64,000 nucleotides of DNA from an uncultured Alphaproteobacteria bacterium (lineage in GTDB: Bacteria; Pseudomonadota; Alphaproteobacteria; RF32; CAG-239): positions 42,836-106,835 of the forward strand of contig CAJUCZ010000003.1 of NCBI GenBank assembly GCA_910585375.1, written 5' to 3'. A model generated the notes under the pieces. That model was not told the origin of the DNA and searched no databases. It saw nothing but the letters and a program-made list of their open reading frames with translations. Below, piece by piece: positions 33,435-41,881 of this stretch (position 1 is its first letter; each line of letters begins with the position of its first letter). The translations under genes were made by a program, and so were the position numbers.

Positions 33435-33851
33435 TTACTTTAACAAATCCAAAACGCTGGCACTCATTTCACGCGCCGTTTTCATCACATTCATATTCGC
33501 CTCATACGTCCGCTGGGCTTCTTTCATATCCATCATCTCAATCAGCGGATTTACATTCGGCATGGAAACATATCCCTGAGCATCTGCCCCCGGATGATTC
33601 GGCGCATATTTTTTCTCAAACTCCGACTGATCTTTGACAACCTTGTCAACTTTTACCAATTGAGCTCCGGTTGCCTGATCAACATAATTCTTAAAAGTCA
33701 CGACCTGACGGCGGTACGGCGCTTCTCCCGGCGCACCGGCAATCGAGTCGGCATTGGCCATATTCTCGGAAATAATCCGCAGACGCTCCGCCTGAGCTTT
33801 CATTCCGGAAACGGCAATATCAGCGCTTACAATCAAATTATTGGCCATCAA
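33435..33851 (-). CDS. flgC: Flagellar basal-body rod protein FlgC
   Basis: Proximal rod subunit, exported by the flagellar type III system. 138 aa. The N-terminal rod motif SADIAVSGMKAQAERLRIISENMANA (quoted in part: SGMKAQAERLRIISENMANA) and the C-terminal MMDMKEAQRTYEANMNVMKT define the family. VSMPNVNPLIEMMDM is the usual FlgC segment. It lies between flgB and fliE with 10- and 11-base gaps. Confidence 0.96.
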   Translation of the reverse strand: MMANNLIVSADIAVSGMKAQAERLRIISENMANADSIAGAPGEAPYRRQVVTFKNYVDQATGAQLVKVDKVVKDQSEFEKKYAPNHPGADAQGYVSMPNVNPLIEMMDMKEAQRTYEANMNVMKTAREMSASVLDLLK

Positions 33852-33861
33852 ACGTCATCCT

Positions 33862-34263
33862 TTAAGAACTGATTTTGGTTACTGCGGTTTTAAGCATATT
33901 TTTATAAGAATTATACAATGCAAGCACACGGCTGTATTCGCCCTTGTCCTTGCTGATTTCATTCAGCTGGTCTTCCAAAACCACACCGTTGCCGTCAATT
34001 GTCAGCGGCTGCGTAGGTTTGGGTGTATAAATCCGTCCGGCCAGAGAACTGCCGCCCCGTCCGGTAAAATGCTTTTCATTGGTAACGCTCATTTGCAGGG
34101 TAGAATTGAGTTCATCGGAAAAACTCGGCTTTTTCAAATCCTGCGCCAGATATCCCGGCGTATTGGCATTGGCCACGTTTCCGGCCAGAATCTTTTGACG
34201 CTCAGTCAGATATTTCATGTCCTGATTCGCCAAAGAAAAAACTGTCAGATTATTCAAATCCAT
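33862..34263 (-). CDS. flgB: Flagellar basal-body rod protein FlgB
   Basis: Proximal rod subunit. 133 aa from the ATG at 34263, which follows GGGGGAGA and gives the standard N-terminus MDLNNLTVFSLANQDMKYL. A longer frame to 34434 has no family similarity and was not used. The rod motif RQKILAGNVANANTPGY is present and the C-terminus (EYSRVLALYNSYKNMLKTA) forms the expected helix. It is first in flgB-flgC-fliE and divergent from the FlhB-like gene. Confidence 0.95.
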   Translation of the reverse strand: MDLNNLTVFSLANQDMKYLTERQKILAGNVANANTPGYLAQDLKKPSFSDELNSTLQMSVTNEKHFTGRGGSSLAGRIYTPKPTQPLTIDGNGVVLEDQLNEISKDKGEYSRVLALYNSYKNMLKTAVTKISS

Positions 34264-34393
34264 AAAACGATTCTCCCCCAAACGGTTATGTTCCCTCATA
34301 ACCTCAGACATGCAAGTTTTGTGCCGTTTATAAAGCTCTTGCCAAATCATTCCCCAATGATTACAATAACAAAAACAACACAAGGAACAGCCC

Positions 34394-34720
34394 ATGTCTG
34401 AGCAAGATAATAAACCAAAAAACATATCAGACAATCATGACTTCAATTTGTCCACAGATTATGCCGTTGCCCTCGGTTATGATCAGAATAAGCACAACGC
34501 ACCTGTCGTACTGGCAAAAGGACAAGGGCAGATTGCGCAAAAAATCATCCAGATTGCCATAGACCAAGGCATTGAGATTCGTCAGGATGCCGATTTATTG
34601 CAGATTCTCAAAGCGGTAGACATTGATGAGGAAATTCCGGTTGAAGCTTTTGCCGCCGTTGCCGAAATTATTTCTTATATTTATCAGAAGAACAGCCAAC
34701 AAACAACACAAGCTGAATAG
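34394..34720 (+). CDS. FlhB C-terminal domain-like protein
   Basis: 108 aa. The sequence STDYAVALGYDQNKHNAPVV resembles the cytoplasmic C-terminal domain of the flagellar export switch FlhB (family with AVALRYD...APVVVAKG), and AKGQGQIAQKIIQIAIDQGI continues it. There are no membrane segments and the autocleavage NPTH is replaced by NKHN. Stand-alone FlhB tails (FhlB/YlqH types) occur beside flagellar genes and can partly replace the FlhB tail. AAGGAACAG precedes the ATG. It is divergent from flgB across 130 bases. Confidence 0.82.
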   Translation: MSEQDNKPKNISDNHDFNLSTDYAVALGYDQNKHNAPVVLAKGQGQIAQKIIQIAIDQGIEIRQDADLLQILKAVDIDEEIPVEAFAAVAEIISYIYQKNSQQTTQAE

Positions 34721-34722
34721 CT

Positions 34723-35946
34723 CTATTTCTTACGCAGAATAGTCAGAAAAAAACCGTCCGTTCCGGTCGTTGCCGGCGAAAGTCTCAGATAACGTTCATC
34801 ATGACAAGGATACAAACGCGCAATTTTTCGTTCCCAGACCTCCCGCACGTTAACATACTCCATATCCGGTTTGTTTTTAAGAAAAGCTTCAATAATATCC
34901 TCGTTTTCATCACGCAAGACCGAACAGGTAATATAAACAATCCAACCGCCGGATTTTACCTTTGGATAGGCTGTTTCCAAAATTTCTTTTTGCGCATAAT
35001 TAAGTTTTTGTACAGTCTCCGGCGTCAGACGAAACTTGGCATCGGGCGAACGCCGCCAAACACCGGTTCCCGAACAGGGAGCATCTATAATAAAACGGTC
35101 AAAATCGCGATCGCTGTTTGCCACTATATCAGTTAATTCAATATTTTTAATCCCCAAACGCTGCATCCGTGGTTTGATAGCTTCAAGACGCTTGGCAGAA
35201 ATATCATGCGCCAGAATATGCCCTTTGTTATTGAGCAAAGAAGCGATAGCCAGACTTTTCCCGCCGGCACCACAGCAATAATCCATCACCTTCTGTTCCG
35301 GAGTAACATCACAAAGCAAAGCAGCTAACTGTGAAGCCTCATCTTGCACATCAATTTCGCCATTTTGATACGCCATACAATTGCCCAAACTGATACGCTC
35401 TTGCAAGCGCAAACCAATGGGAGAATATGGCATTGGCTCAGCATGCAGACCTTCTTTTGCCAGGCTCTCAATAACCGATTCTCTTGATTTGAGATTGACC
35501 CGAAAATCAGGGCTTGCGGATTGGTTAAGTGATTTAAGCAGCGCCACATCTTTAATCTTGGCAAAAAGCCATTGCGGACACTCAGCTTCGACATAATCAG
35601 GATAAACATCTTCATTTTCTTGCTCTGACCAGAGCTTTTCTTCTGGAGAAAGAGAGGCTGGAGCATAGGTATCACCGGTAAAGATATCGGCAATTTTCTC
35701 GGTTGTAAAATGCTTGAGATACGTGATGACAATTTTGCGCGGTTCTAAAGAACCGGCATCGAATTCGAGCTTGAGACGATTGCGCAGAATTGACCAGACG
35801 GTCTCGCTGATAAAACGGCGATCTTTTGAGCCAATATATTTGCGCGCCCGCATATATTCATTAATAATATTATCCGCCGGAACATCAGAATTCCATACGG
35901 TCTCAATCAAATCCAACACCGCCTGATAACGCGCCCCTGTCTGCAT
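34723..35946 (-). CDS. RsmB/NOP family rRNA cytosine-5 methyltransferase
   Basis: 407 aa. An N-terminal NusB-like helical domain (about 1-130, with RKYIGSKDRRFISETVWSIL) is followed by a class I SAM fold. Motifs include DYCCGAGGKSLAIA near 217, the catalytic IDAPCSGTGVWRRSP near 288 (first Cys) and YITCSVLRDENE near 340 (second Cys, TCS). The family methylates 16S rRNA C967 or nearby. Its ATG overlaps the stop of the DUF559 remnant by one base (TAATG), so it was once coupled to that gene. Confidence 0.92.
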   Translation of the reverse strand: MQTGARYQAVLDLIETVWNSDVPADNIINEYMRARKYIGSKDRRFISETVWSILRNRLKLEFDAGSLEPRKIVITYLKHFTTEKIADIFTGDTYAPASLSPEEKLWSEQENEDVYPDYVEAECPQWLFAKIKDVALLKSLNQSASPDFRVNLKSRESVIESLAKEGLHAEPMPYSPIGLRLQERISLGNCMAYQNGEIDVQDEASQLAALLCDVTPEQKVMDYCCGAGGKSLAIASLLNNKGHILAHDISAKRLEAIKPRMQRLGIKNIELTDIVANSDRDFDRFIIDAPCSGTGVWRRSPDAKFRLTPETVQKLNYAQKEILETAYPKVKSGGWIVYITCSVLRDENEDIIEAFLKNKPDMEYVNVREVWERKIARLYPCHDERYLRLSPATTGTDGFFLTILRKK

Positions 35947-36152
35947 TAGTCAATGTCCTCTACATTTATTTCCAAATATTGTTTAATCCGATATAAACAT
36001 CCTTGCCAATTAAATAAAATATCATTATTCCAAAATCGTAAAATTGTATACCTTTCTTTTTGTAAATAAGTATCCCGTTCCATATCCTTTACGCTGTCAC
36101 AATGTTGAAGGAAAAATGTGAAGAGCGTACAAAAAGGTACGTTACCGAACAT
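35946..36152 (-). pseudogene. Truncated DUF559 (VSR-like endonuclease) remnant
   Basis: 68 codons. The segment QHCDSVKDMERDTYLQKERY and TILRFWNNDILFN matches only the C-terminal third of DUF559 proteins (GGQH..D..RD..L...G..VLRFWN). The part upstream, which should hold the nuclease core, is replaced by the palindromic repeat at 36108 onward; the first residues (MFGNVPFCTLFTFF) are translated from the repeat. It is best read as a gene disrupted by, or recombined with, the repeat. Confidence 0.8.
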
Positions 36153-36328
36153 CTTATCCGCAAAATCTGTATTAGTTGACCATAGAGCGGCTTTTACCTG
36201 TAAATTTCGTTATATGAGAAAGATAATAAGATTTTAGGGTGGAGGAAACGGAGTGTACAAAAGGGTACATGAGTATTCCTCCAGCCCGCGAAATATGTAT
36301 TAGCTTTCCATAGAACGAAATTTACCCC
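36108..36328. repeat. Composite palindromic repeat, copy 1
   Basis: Two units in tandem. The left unit holds GCGTAC-AAAAAG-GTACGT, then CTGTATTAG and CCATAGAGCGGCTTTTAC (36180-36197). The right unit has outer arms GTAAATTTCGTT and AACGAAATTTAC, boxes AAGATAATAAG and TGTATTAG, an inner stem GGAGGAA/TTCCTCC and the core GTGTAC-AAAAGG-GTACATGA. It matches 54176-54394 over its whole length with about 10 substitutions and two single-base indels. The right arm provides the last codons of rlmE. Confidence 0.9.
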
Positions 36329-37010
36329 GATAGCCGAGAGCCACCAAATAAGTCTCCGGCGACGCCTTGCGGCTGGCATCGGGTTTAAAATGCCCGACCT
36401 TTTTAAAATTGCGCTTCACGTCTGCTAAGAGCTCGCCCTCCGCACCGCCCTGAAAAACCTTGGCAATAAAAATGCCGCCTTCCGCCAAAACCTCTTTGGC
36501 AAACTCATAAGCCAGCTCCACCAAATGAATGGTACGCAAATGGTCCGTCTGCTGATGTCCGGTCGTATTGGCCGCCATATCGCTCATCACAATATCAGCC
36601 TCACCTTGCAACAGTGATTTTAATTTGTCGGCAGCATCCGGCTCGGTAAAATCCTGCTGAATCAGTGTCGCTCCGGCAACCGGCTCCGTTTCCAGAATAT
36701 CCAGCCCGACCACCTGCCCCGCGCCCTTGTTCCGCATCACGGCAACCTGTGTCCAACCTCCGGGAGCACAGCCCAAATCAACGATTCGCTTGCCCTTTCC
36801 CAAAAACTTGTATTTTTCATCCAGCTGAATAAGTTTAAACGCTGCCCGCGAACGATAGCCCAAACGTTTGGACTCCGCCACATAAGGATCATTCAGCTGC
36901 CTTTCCAGCCACTGATTGGAAGATTTCTTGCGATACTTGGCCGTTTTAACATGAACAGTCACGGCTCTTCGGCCGGACACGGCTTTGGCAGATTTGGTCA
37001 GTTTTGTCAT
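36300..37010 (-). CDS. rlmE: 23S rRNA 2'-O-ribose methyltransferase RlmE
   Basis: Methylates U2552 of 23S rRNA in the late 50S particle. 236 aa. The FtsJ fold shows YRSRAAFKLIQLDEKY (catalytic Lys in the first motif), VDLGCAPGGWTQVA (SAM site), IVMSDMAANTTGHQ (catalytic Asp) and GIFIAKVFQGG. The C-terminal RGKFRSMES comes from the palindromic repeat that borders it. The start at 37010 gives the family-like N-terminus (AVSGRRAVTVHVKTA) and overlaps the upstream Ppx/GppA gene by 65 bases. Confidence 0.94.
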   Translation of the reverse strand: MTKLTKSAKAVSGRRAVTVHVKTAKYRKKSSNQWLERQLNDPYVAESKRLGYRSRAAFKLIQLDEKYKFLGKGKRIVDLGCAPGGWTQVAVMRNKGAGQVVGLDILETEPVAGATLIQQDFTEPDAADKLKSLLQGEADIVMSDMAANTTGHQQTDHLRTIHLVELAYEFAKEVLAEGGIFIAKVFQGGAEGELLADVKRNFKKVGHFKPDASRKASPETYLVALGYRGKFRSMES

Positions 37011-37941
37011 TGTTCATCAACTCTTTAATAATTCCGTCTTTAGCGCTTTTCAAAGACGCCGTAATTTCTTTCGCCCCCAGTCGGTCATAAATTGTCTTAA
37101 AGATAACACAAGCCGGCGCAAAAATAAAGGAACGTTTTTCACCAATATATTTATTACCGGCCATTTCTTCCCGCGTCAAGCTCAAAACCCTGCCGATGGC
37201 TCTGTCGGCGTCGCCGGAAGTAAAAACCACACCGTCCGCCGCTTCCCTGTCATATTTTCCGAAGTCCCTTATCATTGAAGCCAGCCGCAAAGGCGTACTC
37301 GATGTTGCCACAAAACAGACATCATCTTTATACTTATCCAGTTCTGAGTTTTTGATAAAATCATCGGTATATTTCAAAATCTCTTCATGCAGCTTTTGGG
37401 CATTGGCAGAAACATAAGACGAGAGATTAAACTTCTCGGCGGAATTTCTGGCTCCCCAGGGAATGGAAACCGTATGCAGAATATGCGGATTGTCACTGTT
37501 TGTCGCCAGAGTAATTTCTGTTGAACCGCCGCCCAGATCATAAACAATCATATGCCTGGCCGGATTGTCTTTCACATTGTCCCTCGCTCCTATCAGATTA
37601 AGACGCGCCTCTTCCGCGCCGTCAATAACCTCAAGCCTGATACGGGTCTCGTCAAACACCTGCTTTACAAAATCTTTGCCGTTTTCCGCATCGCGGCAAG
37701 CCGCGGTGGCAATCGCCCGATAAGCCTTCACGTCATGCTTGTCCATTTCCTGCTTAAAGGCAAAAAAACAGGCCAAAGCCCGCTCTGCGGCTTCCCGCGT
37801 AATACGGTTCTGCGCCGACATTCCTTCCCCCAGTTTAGTGGCAACGGCGTCATTATAAAGATACCTGCCTTTATCATCGGCAATTAACAGCCGGCAGGAG
37901 TTTGTTCCCAAATCAATTGCAGCAAAACATTTATTTTTCAT
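36946..37941 (-). CDS. Ppx/GppA phosphatase family protein, copy 2
   Basis: 331 aa. Exopolyphosphatase / pppGpp phosphatase family of the ASKHA fold. The phosphate-1 motif AAIDLGTNSCRLLIAD starts at residue 6, the YDLGGGSTEIT phosphate-2 motif is near 144 and the SAKDGIIKELM segment is at the C-terminus. It is shorter than E. coli Ppx, lacking the C-terminal HD-like domain, as is usual in alphaproteobacteria. Its start overlaps the previous Ppx/GppA gene by 11 bases and its end overlaps rlmE by 65 bases, so translation of the three is likely coupled. Polyphosphate versus (p)ppGpp activity cannot be told from the sequence. Confidence 0.88.
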   Translation of the reverse strand: MKNKCFAAIDLGTNSCRLLIADDKGRYLYNDAVATKLGEGMSAQNRITREAAERALACFFAFKQEMDKHDVKAYRAIATAACRDAENGKDFVKQVFDETRIRLEVIDGAEEARLNLIGARDNVKDNPARHMIVYDLGGGSTEITLATNSDNPHILHTVSIPWGARNSAEKFNLSSYVSANAQKLHEEILKYTDDFIKNSELDKYKDDVCFVATSSTPLRLASMIRDFGKYDREAADGVVFTSGDADRAIGRVLSLTREEMAGNKYIGEKRSFIFAPACVIFKTIYDRLGAKEITASLKSAKDGIIKELMNNDKTDQICQSRVRPKSRDCSC

Positions 37942-39019
37942 TTCTGTTTTTTCCTCTTCTGTAAGGATGGCGGAAACGGCGTTTTCTTCCGTTCCTGAAA
38001 TTTTTGGCGTTATGCATCAGGTCAAGCAAAATGCCTTCCCTTATACCGCGGTCGGCAACCGTCACCTCGGCAATCGGCCAAAAAGAACAAATGGCTTCGA
38101 TAATTGCACAACCGGCAATCGTCAAATCAGCCTTTTGCACGCCGATACAAGGATGCTTGCGGCGTCCGTCATCCCCCATATTTTTAATCTTGGTAATAAC
38201 CCTGTCAATATCGGGCTTCAAAATAGAAATTCCGTCCACAGCCGAGCGGTTATAGCGTGATAAGTTCAAATGCACCGCCCCGATAACCGTAACTGTCCCT
38301 GAAGTTCCGATAACCTGAATCTCTTGATTACGGACAGCCTCTGAAATATTGTACTTGTCATCAAATTCTTTTAAGATTTTATGCGTCCGTTCAATAATTG
38401 TGTCATAAGCCAGCTTGGTCATATCCTGAGCAGGAAAAGCCTCTGAAACGGTAACCACGCCGTACGGCAGGGAAACAAACCCCTCAATAAAAGTATTGCC
38501 GCTGTTGGTGACTCTGGCCAGTGAGATTTCAGTCGAACCGCCACCGATATCAAAGACTAAAGCACGTCTGATATGCCTGTTTAAAAGCGGAATACAGCCG
38601 ACAACGGCAAGCCGCGATTCTTCTTTGGAAGAAATAATCTCAATATTCAAACCGGTCTCACGTTTGACGGCTTCAAGAAACTCACCGCAGTTCATCGCCC
38701 GTCGGCAGGCTGCCGTAGCCACATAGCGCGAAGCCACAATCGGCGCATATTCTTCCAACACCCCGGCACAAACTTTTAAAGCGCCGATTGTCCGCTTGAC
38801 TGCCGGACGGGAGAGTTCATTGTTATTAATAATGCCCTCGCCCAGACGTGTAATTTTGGAAAAAGTTTCTACAATACGGAAAGACGTCGGAGTCGGAGAG
38901 GCAATAACCAAACGGCACGAATTCGTTCCCAGATCAATTGCAGCATAATTGGCGCTGCCCTGGCTGTTTTTTTTCTCTGGTTCTGTATTTCGACTATTTT
39001 GTTTTTGCCATTTCTGCAT
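37931..39019 (-). CDS. Ppx/GppA phosphatase family protein, copy 1
   Basis: 362 aa. The motifs AAIDLGTNSCRLVIAS near residue 27, GEGIINNNELS near 61 and FDIGGGSTEISLAR near 174 define the Ppx/GppA family, and VADRGIREGILLDLM closes the domain. An extra lysine/arginine-rich C-terminus (NGRKRRFRHPYRRGKNRN) is unlike copy 2 and could bind nucleic acid or polyphosphate; this is inference. It is the first gene of the ppx-ppx-rlmE unit. Confidence 0.9.
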   Translation of the reverse strand: MQKWQKQNSRNTEPEKKNSQGSANYAAIDLGTNSCRLVIASPTPTSFRIVETFSKITRLGEGIINNNELSRPAVKRTIGALKVCAGVLEEYAPIVASRYVATAACRRAMNCGEFLEAVKRETGLNIEIISSKEESRLAVVGCIPLLNRHIRRALVFDIGGGSTEISLARVTNSGNTFIEGFVSLPYGVVTVSEAFPAQDMTKLAYDTIIERTHKILKEFDDKYNISEAVRNQEIQVIGTSGTVTVIGAVHLNLSRYNRSAVDGISILKPDIDRVITKIKNMGDDGRRKHPCIGVQKADLTIAGCAIIEAICSFWPIAEVTVADRGIREGILLDLMHNAKNFRNGRKRRFRHPYRRGKNRNEK

Positions 39020-39046
39020 TCTTTTTTTTCAATTCAAACAAGAAAC

Positions 39047-40144
39047 CTACTCCCCGTAGATTTCAATACGGACCTGTTTACGCAATTCATCAATGCTGAC
39101 CAAACCTTTGTTTTCGTCTTCAAAATGCCAATAAACCCATCCGTTGCAAGCTGGAGCATTTTGAGCGGCAGCTCCGACCTGATGAATTGATCCTTCTCCG
39201 GCCGATGACGTAAGTGTTCCGTCAGAACGGATAAAGGCACAATGCTTGCGGTTGGCATCATAGAGTTTGTCCCCCGGATGCAGCAACCCGCGCTCAATAA
39301 CAGCCCCGAAAGGCACTCTGGGCTGACGCTTTTTGGCACTAAACTCCAGACAAGCCCCCTGAGAAACCGGCACGACAGACTCAATACGCTGTCTGGCCCC
39401 TCCGACATAATTCTCGTCTTTTTCAATGCCTATAAAATTGCGGCCCAGCATTTTTGCTACGGCACCGGTTGTACCGGTTCCGAAAAACGGGTCTAAAATA
39501 ACATCGCCGACTTTGCTTGAAGACATAATCACGCGATACAGCAGAGCCTCAGGCTTCTGCGTCGGATGCAGCTTATTGCCTTCGCCGTCTTTCAGACGTT
39601 CTTTGCCGGTGCAAAGCGCAATCTGCCAGTCGCTGCGCATCTGCGTGTCTTCGTTCAGCGCTTTCATTGCTTCATAGTTAAAAGTATACTTGGAATTCGG
39701 ATTTTTACAAGCCCAAATCAACGTCTCGTGCGCATTGGTAAAACGCGTCCCCTTAAAATTGGGCATCGGATTGGTCTTGTTCCAAATAATGTCGTTCAAA
39801 ATCCAAAAGCCCAAATCCTGCAAAATATAACCGACACGAAAGATATTGTGATAAGAACCGATAACCCAGATAGCGCCGTCATCTTTCAAAATCCGGCGGG
39901 CAGCGGTCATCCATTCACGGGTATATTTGTCATAAGCTTCCAAACTCTCAAAACTGTCCCATTCTTCGTACACCCCGCTGACATTCGAATTGTCCGGACG
40001 CGTCAAAGCATCCCCGAGCTGGAGATTATAGGGCGGATCGGCAAAAATCAGATCCACGGAATTTTCTTCCATTGCATTCATAACCTTCACACAATCATCA
40101 TTAATAATCGTGTTCAGAATAGTTTTTGTTTGCATACTGCTCAT
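39047..40144 (-). CDS. ccrM: Cell-cycle DNA adenine methyltransferase CcrM (GANTC)
   Basis: Methylates the adenine of GANTC; in alphaproteobacteria it couples methylation state to replication and cell-cycle transcription. 365 aa from the ATG at 40144. A beta-class N6-adenine methyltransferase: FADPPYNLQLGD (catalytic DPPY near 34), WVIGSYHNIFRVG, NDIIWNKTNPMPNFKGTRF, THPTQKPEALLYR-like HPTQKPEALLYRVI and LDPFFGTGTTG (SAM site). The C-terminal RAMA domain of about 80 residues after FIGIEKDE is present, as in Caulobacter CcrM. Start choice among three clustered Met codons is uncertain by 3-9 residues. It is beside rnhB, a common alphaproteobacterial order. Confidence 0.95.
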   Translation of the reverse strand: MSSMQTKTILNTIINDDCVKVMNAMEENSVDLIFADPPYNLQLGDALTRPDNSNVSGVYEEWDSFESLEAYDKYTREWMTAARRILKDDGAIWVIGSYHNIFRVGYILQDLGFWILNDIIWNKTNPMPNFKGTRFTNAHETLIWACKNPNSKYTFNYEAMKALNEDTQMRSDWQIALCTGKERLKDGEGNKLHPTQKPEALLYRVIMSSSKVGDVILDPFFGTGTTGAVAKMLGRNFIGIEKDENYVGGARQRIESVVPVSQGACLEFSAKKRQPRVPFGAVIERGLLHPGDKLYDANRKHCAFIRSDGTLTSSAGEGSIHQVGAAAQNAPACNGWVYWHFEDENKGLVSIDELRKQVRIEIYGE

Positions 40145-40384
40145 TTTCACCAACCAAAATAAGGATTTACAAATAACATAAGTTGACCTCAGTATGAGAG
40201 ATATTTCTTATAAATTTATTAACAAAAATAAGTTTTTTTTACCAGCATTTTTTACGTTATTCAGAAATTACTTAAATACAAACACTTATACAAAAAACAT
40301 TTTTGTACAAATTATCGGAAATTTACCACAAAATACACATAAAACATTTTTTTGTACAACTTGCGGATTCGGACTCCTCCGTTT

Positions 40385-41032
40385 TTACGCTTCTGAAAAA
40401 CCGCTTTTCCGTTCTTCTTCTATTTCCCGCACCGGACGATAAGAAAACCGGTGCTCCGGCGTTGCCCCGTGTTCTTTCAGCCCCCGAATATGCAAAGCCG
40501 TCCCGTATCCGGCATTTTTCTCAAAACCATAATAAGGATAAGCAACTGCAAGTTCAGCCATCAGCTTGTCACGATAAACCTTAGCCGCAATGGAAGCTGC
40601 AGCCACCGACATAGATTTGCCGTCCCCCTTAACAACTGTCTGCACACCGCAGGGCAAATTCTTTGGCACCTGATTACCGTCGACCAGCGCATATTCAGGT
40701 TTTACTTTAAGATTTTCAACAGCCCGCTTCATAGCCAGAAAAGTTGCCTGCAAAATATTCAGTTCATCAATTTCTTTTGCGCTCGCCAAACCGATTCCGA
40801 CACATAGCTTTCCGCTTTTTTCCTCTTCGAACAATAGGTTACAAAGCTTTTCTCTTTTCTTGGCTGAAAGTTTTTTAGAATCGTCAAGTCCGCTTAACAG
40901 CTCCGGATTCAGCTTCCGGTCAAAAATAATCACTGCGCCCGCGACAACCGGACCGGCCCACGGCCCGCGCCCCGCCTCGTCAATCCCGACACACAATTTT
41001 CCGATGCTGTCTTCAAGTTCAAAATCAGGCAT
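40385..41032 (-). CDS. rnhB: Ribonuclease HII
   Basis: Removes ribonucleotides from DNA and RNA primers. 215 aa from the ATG at 41032, chosen because AAAGGAG stands 6 bases before it; an ATG two codons earlier abuts the Shine-Dalgarno. CVGIDEAGRGPWAGPVVAGA carries the first catalytic Asp-Glu pair, and YALVDGNQVP and MSVAAASIAAKVYRDKLM carry the others. The C-terminus (HGATPEHRFSYRPVRE) is complete. Convergent or divergent partners: 241 bases of AT-rich DNA separate it from ccrM. Confidence 0.95.
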   Translation of the reverse strand: MPDFELEDSIGKLCVGIDEAGRGPWAGPVVAGAVIIFDRKLNPELLSGLDDSKKLSAKKREKLCNLLFEEEKSGKLCVGIGLASAKEIDELNILQATFLAMKRAVENLKVKPEYALVDGNQVPKNLPCGVQTVVKGDGKSMSVAAASIAAKVYRDKLMAELAVAYPYYGFEKNAGYGTALHIRGLKEHGATPEHRFSYRPVREIEEERKSGFSEA

Positions 41033-41123
41033 ATCCATCTCCTTTGTTTTCTTACAAAATGCCACCGATGCCCCCGTCTTACAAGCAAAAGCTTAAAACA
41101 ACCCACAAACTGCCGTTTAATAC

Positions 41124-41154
41124 AAAAAAGAGGCCGCACAACACAGCCTCTTTT
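41124..41154 (-). terminator. Terminator of the OmpA-family lipoprotein gene
   Basis: On the minus strand AAGAGGC and GCCTCTT pair around GTGTTGTGCG, followed by TTTTTTG. Confidence 0.85.
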
Positions 41155-41175
41155 CTTCGTTAAATCAAAACCTGA

Positions 41176-41814
41176 TTACTGGCGGTTAACCAATACAATC
41201 TCAACGCGGCGATTCTGTTCGCGGCCTGCCGCCGTTGCGTTGGAAGCAATCGGATTGGCCGAACCCAGACCATCGGTAACGATTCTGTTTCCGTCAACGC
41301 CCTGCAGGCGCAGATAGTTTGAAACCGCATTGGCACGACGCAGCGACAAAGCCATATTGGTCGCATTGCTGCCGGTACTGTCGGTATAACCGTTAATCTG
41401 AACCATCGTCTTGTTGTATTCTTTAATGACTTTGGCAATGGAATTCAAAACCGGTTTGAAACCGTCCATAATGGTTGCTTCATTAGTGTTAAAGGTAATG
41501 TTCCCCGGCATAATCAGATAAACGCGGCCGTCCTGCTCGGCAACCTGAACACCCGTCCCCAACAGTTCCTGACGCAGCTTGCGGGCTTGAATATCCATAT
41601 AAGCGCCTGTTCCGGCACCGGCTGCGGCACCAACGCCGGCACCAATCAGAGCACCTTTTTTACCGCCGACCAAGGCACCTATTCCGGCACCGGCGGCTGT
41701 ACCGATTCCGGTACCCCACGCAGTTTTGGAAACTTTGCTTTCTCCGGTATACGGATCCGTTGCACAAGCAGACAGAAACGAAACCAACATAATAGCAAGC
41801 ACAAATTTTTTCAT
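41176..41814 (-). CDS. OmpA-family lipoprotein, YiaD-like
   Basis: 212 aa. The signal peptide ends in lipobox LSAC (about 14-17). A glycine-zipper membrane region follows (GTGIGTAAGAGIGALVGGKK, about 35-54, then GAGVGAAAGAGTGAY). The C-terminal OmpA domain (about 100-212) has ITFNTNEATI, the QINGYTDSTGSN peptidoglycan motif, LSLRRANAVSNYL and NRRVEIVLV. It is anchored in the outer membrane and holds peptidoglycan. A strong Shine-Dalgarno (AAGGAGATAAA) precedes the ATG at 41814. Confidence 0.92.
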   Translation of the reverse strand: MKKFVLAIMLVSFLSACATDPYTGESKVSKTAWGTGIGTAAGAGIGALVGGKKGALIGAGVGAAAGAGTGAYMDIQARKLRQELLGTGVQVAEQDGRVYLIMPGNITFNTNEATIMDGFKPVLNSIAKVIKEYNKTMVQINGYTDSTGSNATNMALSLRRANAVSNYLRLQGVDGNRIVTDGLGSANPIASNATAAGREQNRRVEIVLVNRQ

Positions 41815-41881
41815 ATTTATCTCCTTTTATAAAATCTCTGTCTAGACTTTAAAATGATAAAATCAATTATTCAAGAAAAAT

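Noticed and set aside
36108..36328. REP/BIME elements with a RAYT transposase
   Set aside because: The units are larger than REP sequences and no TnpA_REP gene is visible in the window.
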